Below the pieces are notes generated by a model, which saw only the letters and a program-made list of their open reading frames with translations, did no database searches and was not told the DNA's origin. The translations under genes and the position numbers were made by a program. DNA of 64,000 nucleotides from Desulfobulbus sp. (GTDB taxonomy: Bacteria; Desulfobacterota; Desulfobulbia; Desulfobulbales; Desulfobulbaceae), in the NCBI GenBank assembly GCA_028684915.1, contig JAQUEZ010000001.1, positions 24,591-88,590 on the forward strand. The letters run 5' to 3'. Below are positions 57,388 to 64,000 of this stretch, one piece after another; position 1 is the first letter of the stretch, and each line of letters begins with the position of its first letter.

Positions 57388-58581
57388 TTACACTGCTTTT
57401 TTCAGCGCTGCGGCGATCTTGGATTTCTGTTCCTCGCCAAGGAGAATCGGCACCTGGTAGGTCAGGGTCCGCTCGAGGATGGCCGCCGAGTTCGGCAAGG
57501 CCTTGGGATCATAAATCACTCGGCGCTTACCGTGGGCATTAAAGGGCCAGCCGTTGGCGCTGGGGGTTTTGCCGTCCAGCAGGTGCTCCCAGTTGGGATA
57601 GTAGTGCCAGCCATTCTCGCTCCAACTCACTGCACCGACACCGGCCTCCCGCAGCACCTGATTGACCGCTTTGGCCCGATCCTTATCGGGCAGGAGGAAG
57701 GAAAAGAAGGTGGCTGAATCCCCCTCAGCATCGAGGATTTCACGGAAAACCACTCCAGGAAGGACACTGGCCGCCTCCTGGAAAAACTGTTTGTTTTTTT
57801 TCTGGGCCACAACCATACCATCAAGTTTGGCCAGTTGGGCCAGGCCAATCGCCCCCTGGATCTCCATCATCCGATAGTTAAAGCCGATAAAGGGCCGGCC
57901 TTCGCCACCGCGGCCACCGGGATTGGGCACATGATCATGGCCGTGGTCCTGGTATTCGGACATTCGCTGCCACAGAGCCGGATCGCTGGTAATGCACATA
58001 CCGCCCTCTCCAGTGGTCATGGTTTTGACCGCATCAAAGGAAAAGGTACCTGCCGCACCAAAACTTCCCAGATGCTTACCCTTGAGCCGACAACCGGCAG
58101 CCTGGGCCGTATCCTCGATCACCGGGATGTTGTGGCGGTCGGCAATTGCCTTGATCTCCTCGATTCGAGCCTGGGCTCCCATCATGTGTACCGGGATGAT
58201 CGCTTTGGTCCTCGAGGTGATCTTTTTTTCCAGATCAGCGGGATCCATGTTCAGGGTCATATCGACCTCGGTGAACACTGGAATTGCGCCGCAATCAAGA
58301 ATTGCCTCCCAGGTGGCGACAAAGGTGAACCCCTGGGTGATAACCTCATCCCCAGCGCCGATACCAAGACCATTTAGAGCAACTTTCAGGGCCGCAGTTC
58401 CGGAAGTCACCGCCTGGGCATGACTGGCCCCGGTATAGGCGGCAAAGGCGCGCTCAAACTCGAGCACCTTCCACACATTGTTCCGCTGGGCGGCAAACTC
58501 GTAGCGGAAGAGCACCCCGCTGTCCAATACTTCCAGCACTTGTGCTTTTTCTTCTGCACCAAATATTTCAAATCCAGGCAC
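57388..58581 (-). CDS. DegT/DnrJ/EryC1/StrS aminotransferase, possibly KdnA
   Basis: 397 residues, PLP-dependent sugar aminotransferase fold. The cofactor lysine lies in FSFDAVKTMTTGEGGM, with TSGTAALKVAL and EDTAQAAG as other family landmarks. The N-terminus MPGFEIFGAEEKAQVLEVL and the YQDHGHDHVPNPGGRG region recall KdnA, which makes 8-amino-Kdo from 8-oxo-Kdo. The nearby kdsB fits this. The partner oxidase KdnB was not found in the window, so the specific call is tentative. Confidence 0.85.
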   Translation of the reverse strand: MPGFEIFGAEEKAQVLEVLDSGVLFRYEFAAQRNNVWKVLEFERAFAAYTGASHAQAVTSGTAALKVALNGLGIGAGDEVITQGFTFVATWEAILDCGAIPVFTEVDMTLNMDPADLEKKITSRTKAIIPVHMMGAQARIEEIKAIADRHNIPVIEDTAQAAGCRLKGKHLGSFGAAGTFSFDAVKTMTTGEGGMCITSDPALWQRMSEYQDHGHDHVPNPGGRGGEGRPFIGFNYRMMEIQGAIGLAQLAKLDGMVVAQKKNKQFFQEAASVLPGVVFREILDAEGDSATFFSFLLPDKDRAKAVNQVLREAGVGAVSWSENGWHYYPNWEHLLDGKTPSANGWPFNAHGKRRVIYDPKALPNSAAILERTLTYQVPILLGEEQKSKIAAALKKAV

Positions 58582-58640
58582 GGATGCACCTCACGTAAAT
58601 AGGGAAAGCCGTTGAATCCGGCCTCCGCTCGTTTATAGGT

Positions 58641-58802
58641 GATGGTGGCGTAAAAACTTCGATCTCCTGCGTCGCAGTGTTTTTTTCCACCGCTCGACAT
58701 ACCTTATGTATGCCTGCGATCCGGGAAAAACACTGCTTCTTGTGTATCTGTGTTTTTACCTCGCCATCTCTCAGTGTGTGATGAACTTTTTGTGAGTCCA
58801 TC
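58641..58802 (+). mobile_element. 162-bp palindromic MITE-like element, copy D
   Basis: Begins GATGGTGGCGTAAAAAC and ends GAGTCCATC. It is flanked by perfect ATAGGT on both sides (58635-58640 and 58803-58808), the clearest target duplication of the family. It contains CATAC-cttat-GTATG at its centre. It lies between the aminotransferase start and panC. Confidence 0.82.
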
Positions 58803-58837
58803 ATAGGTTAAAAAGGGCTTAATATAGGCGACGTTTT

Positions 58838-59698
58838 TTAGGCGACGTTCTCCGGCAGCACATAGCCGTTGTCAATCAGCCGCACCTTGCCGTCAATATG
58901 CACCGCAAGGGCGAGAACGGTTTTCTCGTCAACGGTCACAGCGGTCTCCAGCGTATCTGCATCAATAAAGCTGGCATAGTCGATCGCTGTTCCGGGAAAG
59001 GAATGAATATAGGCCGTAAGCATCTGCTCCAGCACCGCGACCGATCGTTCACCGCAGGCGGCCATCTTCCGCACCTTGGCCAGTCCGGTGGAAAGGCTGA
59101 GGGCAGCCGCCCGATTGGCCGGATCCAGATAAGCGTTGCGCGAACTCATAGCCAGACCGTCGGCTTCACGGACAATGGGATGACCGACAATTTTAACCGG
59201 ACTATTGAGATCCTGTACCATCCGGCGAATAATAGCCAGCTGCTGAAAATCTTTTTCTCCGAACACCGCCACATCCGGCTGCACCACGTTGAACAGCTTG
59301 GTCACCACCGTGGCCACTCCGGCAAAATGCACCGGACGGCTCTTGCCGCAGAGATGGGTCGACAGCTCCTTGACCCGAACCTCGGTCTGGTATCCAGGCA
59401 GATACATCAAATCCGGAGTCGGCGCGAAAACAACGGCGACCTGCTCCTGCCGTACCAGCGACATGTCACGCTCGAAATCCCGCGGATATTTCTCCAGATC
59501 TTCGTTGGGCCCGAACTGGGTCGGATTGACGAACAGACTCACCACCACTCGGTCGCAGAGGCTTGCTCCCCGGCGCATCAGGCTGAGATGGCCTTCGTGA
59601 AAATAGCCCATGGTCGGCACCAGGCAGACGGTTCTCCCCTCTTTTGCCTGCGCCCGTGACCAAGCGTACATTTCCTGAGGATTGCTGATAATATCCAT
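58838..59698 (-). CDS. panC: Pantothenate synthetase
   Basis: 286 residues. LVPTMGYFHEGHLSLMRR contains the HxGH-type motif, FVNPTQFGPNEDLEKYPRDF is the beta-alanine and pantoate pocket, and DGLAMSSRNAYLD is the KMSKS-like loop. It joins pantoate and beta-alanine to make pantothenate. panB and panD are not in the window. Its ATG overlaps the TPR gene stop by one base. Confidence 0.97.
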   Translation of the reverse strand: MDIISNPQEMYAWSRAQAKEGRTVCLVPTMGYFHEGHLSLMRRGASLCDRVVVSLFVNPTQFGPNEDLEKYPRDFERDMSLVRQEQVAVVFAPTPDLMYLPGYQTEVRVKELSTHLCGKSRPVHFAGVATVVTKLFNVVQPDVAVFGEKDFQQLAIIRRMVQDLNSPVKIVGHPIVREADGLAMSSRNAYLDPANRAAALSLSTGLAKVRKMAACGERSVAVLEQMLTAYIHSFPGTAIDYASFIDADTLETAVTVDEKTVLALAVHIDGKVRLIDNGYVLPENVA

Positions 59699-60393
59699 TA
59701 TTTCTTCAATTGATTGAGTCTGGATTGCACCATCTCCCGAACCGGATTGCCCTGCCCCTGACGGGTCTGGCTACTTTCCGAATCGAGATATTTGCTGTAC
59801 ATGGCCACGGCGTCTTCTTTCTTGCCCAACTGCTCATTGACCCGCCCCAATGCCCGGTAAGCTTCGGCAGCGAAATATTCCCAGGAAGACAGCTCGGTAT
59901 ACAGCGCCAAAGCCTTGTCCAGTTGGTGCTCATCCTCGTACAAGGCTGCCAGCTTATTGAGCAACAGGGGCTTGAACGGTGATTTGGCGGCTAAGGCACT
60001 ATTAATGGATTGCAGATCGCTAATAGATGTGGTTGTCTGCCCCGCCCGCTCGGAAAGCCCCGCCAACTCCACTTTGGCCCAGAGGGCTGAATCGGTGGAT
60101 TCATACTCGGCAGCCACCTTTTCCAATAGGGTTTTATTGTCTTTAGGAGCGAGCAAGGCCGCATCAAGGGCCGAGGCCGCCTGCTGTGCCCGGTGATCCC
60201 GGTAGGCGTTAACTCCGGCTCCCCCCAAAGACAAAACCACCACCGCAATACAGGCCGCCCAGAGTCCACGTTGATTACGGCGAATAAAGGCAATCAGCTT
60301 AGGCGGCAGATTGAACTGTTCCAACAGCCCTTCGGGTGGTCCCAGGGGTTGCAGCTTAAGGTTGTTGGGATCAAAGGTAGCGGGCTCTGTCAT
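59698..60393 (-). CDS. Membrane-anchored TPR protein (YfgM-like)
   Basis: 231 residues. A cytoplasmic head of about 70 is followed by a membrane helix (LWAACIAVVVLSLGGAGVNA) and a periplasmic C-terminal region of TPR-type helix pairs (ALYEDEHQLDKALALYTELS, AYRALGRVNEQLGKKEDAVA). This layout is that of YfgM, an ancillary subunit of the Sec translocon that links to periplasmic chaperones. It is probably translated together with panC. The ATG at 60393 follows CGGAGA. Confidence 0.8.
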   Translation of the reverse strand: MTEPATFDPNNLKLQPLGPPEGLLEQFNLPPKLIAFIRRNQRGLWAACIAVVVLSLGGAGVNAYRDHRAQQAASALDAALLAPKDNKTLLEKVAAEYESTDSALWAKVELAGLSERAGQTTTSISDLQSINSALAAKSPFKPLLLNKLAALYEDEHQLDKALALYTELSSWEYFAAEAYRALGRVNEQLGKKEDAVAMYSKYLDSESSQTRQGQGNPVREMVQSRLNQLKK

Positions 60394-60737
60394 ATGTGCA
60401 ATCTCCGTGAGGGATAAAGGATTGTGAACAAAAGGCTCTTCCTGTGCAGGGCAAGGGGAAACGATGCAGCAATTGCCGCAAATTAGCCGTTGCGGGCAAC
60501 GACTGCAGCCAGTACAAAACAGCCTGCAGACCGAAAATTTAACTCGGGGATTATAACCCGAGGGAAAAAAAATGACCAGGCAATCGGAACGCTTTCGTAA
60601 AAACTCTTCCAAGAATACATTCTGCCTCTCACAAGAACCCGTGAGTGCTCACTCTCGGGCCAGGCTAACGATTTGACACCGCACGAATAAATCAATTTTA
60701 TCGGATAGTTGCGGGCAATAAGCATCAGGAATACCCC
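60394..60737. promoter_or_regulatory. Divergent spacer between the TPR gene and xseA with several inverted repeats
   Basis: 344 bases. It holds CGTTGC-gg-GCAACG (about 60487), CTCGGG-gattataa-CCCGAG (60543-60562), and CCCGTGAGTG-ct-CACTCTCGGG (60638-60659; 10-base arms with one T-T mismatch). Promoters of both divergent genes must lie here. The last repeat is a fair operator candidate. Confidence 0.5.
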
Positions 60738-62093
60738 ATGGATGACCGACGGATACTGACTGTTTCCGAACTCAACAGTTCCATTCGCAGCCTGCTTGAA
60801 GCACGTTTCCCCTTTATCAGTGTAGCCGGGGAAATCTCCAACCTGCATCGCCCTTACTCCGGACACAACTATTTTACCCTCAAAGACAGCGGGGCCCAAA
60901 TCAAGGCGGTTCTCTTCAAGCCGCAGCAGCGCTATCTGGCAAGACCGATTAAGGATGGGGACCATGTGGTCTGCAGGGGACGGATTTCGGTTTATGAACC
61001 GCGGGGTGATTATCAGCTGATCGTCGATACGGTGGAATACCAAGGCGCCGGTGCTCTACAGCAGGCATTTGAGCAACTCAAAAGGCGCCTGGCTGCTGAA
61101 GGTCTCTTTGATGAGCACCTCAAACGTCCGCTGCCTCAATTTCCGCAACACATTGCCCTGATTACCTCACCCCAGGGAGCTGCAGTCCATGATTTCATCC
61201 GCATTGCCACAAGGCGCTGGCCAGCAATGCGCATCTCGGTGTATCCGGTCGCGGTCCAGGGTGATCCGGCTGCCGGAGAAATGATCCGGGCCCTTGCCGA
61301 AATCAATCGAAAACTGCAACCGGAGATTATTGTTCTCTGTCGTGGTGGCGGCTCCATTGAAGATTTGTGGTGTTTTAACGATGAGCACCTTGCCCGGGCA
61401 ATCCGCAGCTCGGCCATCCCTGTGGTTAGCGCGGTGGGGCATGAAATAGATTTCACCATTGCCGATTTTGCCGCTGACCTGCGCGCGCCCACGCCCAGCG
61501 CCGCTGCCGAACTGATAACACCCGACAGCCAGGTGATTGAGCGGAATCTGCAACAAACCAAAAACCGCCTGACGCGCAGCCTCAGGCATCACCTGGCCTC
61601 GGCCGGCCAGCAGTTGCAACTCATCGCCCAGCGCTTGCAGGCCATGCCACACCCCCTTGACCGACTCATGCTCCGGCTTGATCACCAAACCAGTCGTCTC
61701 CACAGTGCTCTTCGCCAGGAATTGTCACACCAGGGACGCCGCCTTGAGTCGGCAACCCTCCAACTTGCCCGCCAGAGCCCGGCCCATCGACTCGAGCTCT
61801 GCCAACAGCGTCTTCAAACCGCCCAAGACCGGTTCTTACAACGCATGCATCAACAGCTACAGGAACAGGAGGATCGGCTTGCCCGGGCCGCAGGGATTCT
61901 TCACGCAGTGAGTCCTTTGGCCACCCTGGCTCGGGGCTATGCCATTGTTCGGACCACCGGCAAACGACCCTGTTTTATTAGGCAATCAACGCAGATCAAC
62001 CAGGGAGACAAGGTCGAGGCAATGCTCCACCGGGGTAGATTGCTTTGCCGGGTGGAACAGGTGATTGAGGACAAGGGAGGGGATGGAGATTAA
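60738..62093 (+). CDS. xseA: Exodeoxyribonuclease VII large subunit
   Basis: 451 residues. The N-terminal OB fold (LTVSELNSSIRSLLEARFPF, VAGEISNLHRPYSGHNYFTL) binds single-stranded DNA. The catalytic core follows (ALITSPQGAAVHDFIRI, PVVSAVGHEIDFTIADFAAD), and a long coiled coil ends the chain. It degrades single-stranded DNA in repair. The small subunit xseB is not adjacent. Its last four bases overlap the convergent gene. Confidence 0.96.
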   Translation: MDDRRILTVSELNSSIRSLLEARFPFISVAGEISNLHRPYSGHNYFTLKDSGAQIKAVLFKPQQRYLARPIKDGDHVVCRGRISVYEPRGDYQLIVDTVEYQGAGALQQAFEQLKRRLAAEGLFDEHLKRPLPQFPQHIALITSPQGAAVHDFIRIATRRWPAMRISVYPVAVQGDPAAGEMIRALAEINRKLQPEIIVLCRGGGSIEDLWCFNDEHLARAIRSSAIPVVSAVGHEIDFTIADFAADLRAPTPSAAAELITPDSQVIERNLQQTKNRLTRSLRHHLASAGQQLQLIAQRLQAMPHPLDRLMLRLDHQTSRLHSALRQELSHQGRRLESATLQLARQSPAHRLELCQQRLQTAQDRFLQRMHQQLQEQEDRLARAAGILHAVSPLATLARGYAIVRTTGKRPCFIRQSTQINQGDKVEAMLHRGRLLCRVEQVIEDKGGDGD

Positions 62094-62737
62094 TCGAGGA
62101 CCGAATCGACCTTGCGATCGATAAACGCTATGGCCGAGGCCAACTGCCGAGGATTAGTCCGGGCGGTTTTACGGAGAATATCCCCCCATTCCTTGAGCAT
62201 TGAAGAGTTGACCCGACGAACCGCGTTGGGTCGGCACCACTCCATCCCAATCTTTTTCCCCAGATTTTCCAGGGCAATCTTTTGGGAGGGTTGTTGCTCA
62301 GGCGGAGTTTTGGCCATAATTTCGGAAGAAATGGTTTGCCATCCTACGGAGAGAAAATTTCCTTCCTGAAAAGTGACAAACCAGCTTTTTTCTTGCGCCG
62401 TTAATTGCGCCGGAACTTCGTACTGGGGAACAAGGTTCTTTTGTGCAACCTCTGCCTGACCATCGACCGCAATGGCTGGATGGGCAGGAGCAAACAAAAG
62501 ACAACCAATGATGACCGTTCCCGCAGAAAAACGCAAAAACGACGTCCTCAGTCGTGTTCGCTGTTGGTTGCGCACAGTTCGTTTTCTCGTTTTGAGGCGT
62601 TTTACACGTTCACTATGAATTGATGGACCACCAATCAAAGTTTTCACGACTGCACCACGTTCACTAAATTTATGGGCAATTGAGCGAATCACTCGTACTT
62701 TTCCTAAAAAAATACCACGGATCACCGCCATCGTCAA
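62090..62737 (-). CDS. Exported or membrane protein of unknown function
   Basis: 215 residues from the first ATG. A basic N-terminal region of about 65 residues precedes a hydrophobic segment (SAGTVIIGCLLFAPAHPAIA). The rest looks periplasmic and helical (EVPAQLTAQEKSWFVTFQEG, SAIAFIDRKVDSVLD). I do not recognise the family. The long basic lead suggests that the true start may lie downstream, at a non-ATG codon closer to the hydrophobic segment. Confidence 0.55.
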   Translation of the reverse strand: MTMAVIRGIFLGKVRVIRSIAHKFSERGAVVKTLIGGPSIHSERVKRLKTRKRTVRNQQRTRLRTSFLRFSAGTVIIGCLLFAPAHPAIAVDGQAEVAQKNLVPQYEVPAQLTAQEKSWFVTFQEGNFLSVGWQTISSEIMAKTPPEQQPSQKIALENLGKKIGMEWCRPNAVRRVNSSMLKEWGDILRKTARTNPRQLASAIAFIDRKVDSVLD

Positions 62738-62784
62738 TGGCCAGGCTAGTCTAGGTACAAAATCTTATACTTTCTTTGCGCTGC

Positions 62785-63861
62785 CTAATTCCGGGATACA
62801 CCGGCTTCGGCAAAGGTGGCCATTTCAGTCAAGAGTGCGACCGCTGCATCCAACAAATTCATGGCCAACACCGCGCCGGTGCCCTCGCCAAGGCGCATAT
62901 TCAGATCAAGTAACGGCCGCTGCTGGAGTTTTTCCAAGAGGGCAAGATGACCGGGTTCCGCGCTGCGATGGGCAAAAATAAGATAGTCACGCACAAAAGG
63001 CTCGAGACTGCAGGCGATCATGGCCCCGGCAGTGGCAATAAAACCGTCAACCACCACCGGCTTGCGCTTGGCGGCTGCACCGATGATCAGCCCGGCAATC
63101 CCGCCGATCTCAAAACCGCCGACCTTGGCCAGCACATCGAGCCCATCCTTGGCGTTGGGTGTATTACGCGCCAGAGACTTTTCAATGACTGTAATTTTAT
63201 GCTCAAGACGGGTATCGTCAAGGCCTGTACCGCGGCCGGTTAAATCAGCCACCTTTTTTCCGGTAAAAACTGCGGCTATAGCCGTGCTCGGCGTGGTGTT
63301 ACCGATCCCCATCTCACCGGTAGCAAAGACGTCCACCTCAGAAGCGAGCATATTGGCCACTTCAACCCCGGCCTCCACCGCCATCACCGCATGGGTCCGG
63401 GTCATGGCCGGCCCGTAGACCATGTTGGCCGTGCCCCGACCGATCTTTTTGCCAATAACCTTTCCCTCGCGAACCAAATCCACAAAGTCATCTTGCGCGC
63501 CGACATCCACCACGCAGACGTCAGCCCCTGCCCTCCGTGCAAGCACATTGATAGCCGCCCCACCGCGGGTAAAATTATGCACCATCTGCGTGGTGACCTC
63601 AGCCGGGTAGCAGGACACCCCCTCGACCGTCACACCGTGATCACCCACCATAACCACCACCTTTTTGCGGGCAACCGGAGGATGCATGGACCTCGTCATA
63701 CCGACGAGATCAACCGCCAGATCCATTAAATCCCCCATGGCCCAATGAGGCATGGTCAACTGCCCCAGCCGCTCCTCGGCCTGTTGGCGAAAGTCAAAAT
63801 CCTGGGGATAGATGGAGCGGAAGGCGGTTTCGAGAAAACTGAGCGATTGATTGGTGTTCAT
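62785..63861 (-). CDS. cobT: Nicotinate-nucleotide-dimethylbenzimidazole phosphoribosyltransferase
   Basis: 358 residues. VVMVGDHGVTVEGVSCYPAE, FTRGGAAINVLARRAGAD and GEMGIGNTTPSTAIAAVFTG are CobT signatures, and the C-terminal catalytic glutamate region MRLGEGTGAVLAMNL is present. It makes alpha-ribazole phosphate, the lower ligand of vitamin B12. The ATG at 63861 follows AGGTAG. No other cobalamin gene is in the window. Confidence 0.96.
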   Translation of the reverse strand: MNTNQSLSFLETAFRSIYPQDFDFRQQAEERLGQLTMPHWAMGDLMDLAVDLVGMTRSMHPPVARKKVVVMVGDHGVTVEGVSCYPAEVTTQMVHNFTRGGAAINVLARRAGADVCVVDVGAQDDFVDLVREGKVIGKKIGRGTANMVYGPAMTRTHAVMAVEAGVEVANMLASEVDVFATGEMGIGNTTPSTAIAAVFTGKKVADLTGRGTGLDDTRLEHKITVIEKSLARNTPNAKDGLDVLAKVGGFEIGGIAGLIIGAAAKRKPVVVDGFIATAGAMIACSLEPFVRDYLIFAHRSAEPGHLALLEKLQQRPLLDLNMRLGEGTGAVLAMNLLDAAVALLTEMATFAEAGVSRN

Positions 63862-64000
63862 ATTGATTCTACCTAGTGCCTGAACGAAAACCATATTTTT
63901 TAGCAAAAAGTCTTGCTTGCTTAACGGCGAACCATGCGGAGAGCTTTCTTTCCGAGAGCATTTTTTGTTTCCATCAGTTCGGGCATGATAACATTTCTCA
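63862..64000. other. Upstream of cobT, end of window
   Basis: 139 bases. No B12-box or other cobalamin riboswitch landmark is visible in this short stretch, though it may be cut off by the window end. No gene or clear hairpin. Confidence 0.4.

Noticed and set aside
63862..64000. Cobalamin riboswitch upstream of cobT
   Set aside because: No B12-box-like sequence is visible in the 139 bases available. An upstream position outside the window cannot be excluded.

Overview
The window reads as chromosome of a Gram-negative anaerobe or microaerophile, most likely a Desulfobacterota/deltaproteobacterium of the Desulfobulbales kind. This is an inference from gene content: a Kdo/LPS gene, an Mla system, rubredoxin, many PAS and hybrid histidine kinases, and the run rplU-rpmA-obgE-proB-proA-nadD. 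No rRNA or tRNA gene was seen. Most of the window is dense core genome. An accessory stretch at about 3.2-16.5 kb is richer in A+T, gene-poor and repeat-rich.

Layout. 1-3.2 kb: the end of a processive family 2 glycosyltransferase, an EI24 membrane protein, a small unknown gene and a DUF202 protein. 3.2-16.5 kb: a type I secretion locus (HlyB-like ABC transporter with a degenerate peptidase-like front end, HlyD-like fusion protein, lipoprotein), a small exported protein, the debris of a second RTX-protein tail beside a decayed IS21-type element, and a 1601-residue Calx-beta/RTX protein that is the obvious secretion substrate. 16.5-18.5 kb: a spore-photoproduct-lyase-like radical SAM protein and a glycosyltransferase. 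18.5-18.7 kb: a multi-hairpin element that may be a structured RNA. 19.2-25.7 kb: RNase G, an M23 peptidase, an LptF/G permease, NAD(P)HX repair and a CBS protein.

25.7-37.2 kb (minus strand): one long co-directional run, rplU-rpmA-obgE-proB-proA-nadD, then an endonuclease Q-like PHP domain fused to a UvrD-type helicase, a hybrid histidine kinase and a response-regulator diguanylate cyclase. 37.7-44.2 kb (plus): rubredoxin, a SYLF protein, and a tightly overlapping Mla-type lipid-transport operon (MlaB-MlaE fusion, MlaF, MlaD, lipoprotein) with DUF3124, solute-binding and small exported proteins. 44.2-48.8 kb (minus): a heterodimeric ABC exporter with one degenerate ATP site and a J-domain protein. 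49.1-56.3 kb (minus): kdsB, a long YvcK/CofD-like protein and three overlapping two-component genes. 56.4-64 kb: rsmJ, a DegT-family aminotransferase that may be KdnA (8-amino-Kdo), panC, a TPR membrane protein, xseA, an unknown exported protein and cobT.

The most distinctive unexplained signal is a family of about 161-bp palindromic intergenic elements (34041, 48854, 57273, 58641, plus a fragment at 44216). Two copies have perfect 6-bp flanking duplications, so they look like a MITE. One copy supplies the stop codon of rsmJ. Other points of interest are the near-identical 684-bp and 297-bp tandem repeats in the RTX gene, the EndoQ-UvrD fusion, the multi-branched element at 18515-18658, and a rubredoxin whose first metal motif is CxC instead of CxxC.
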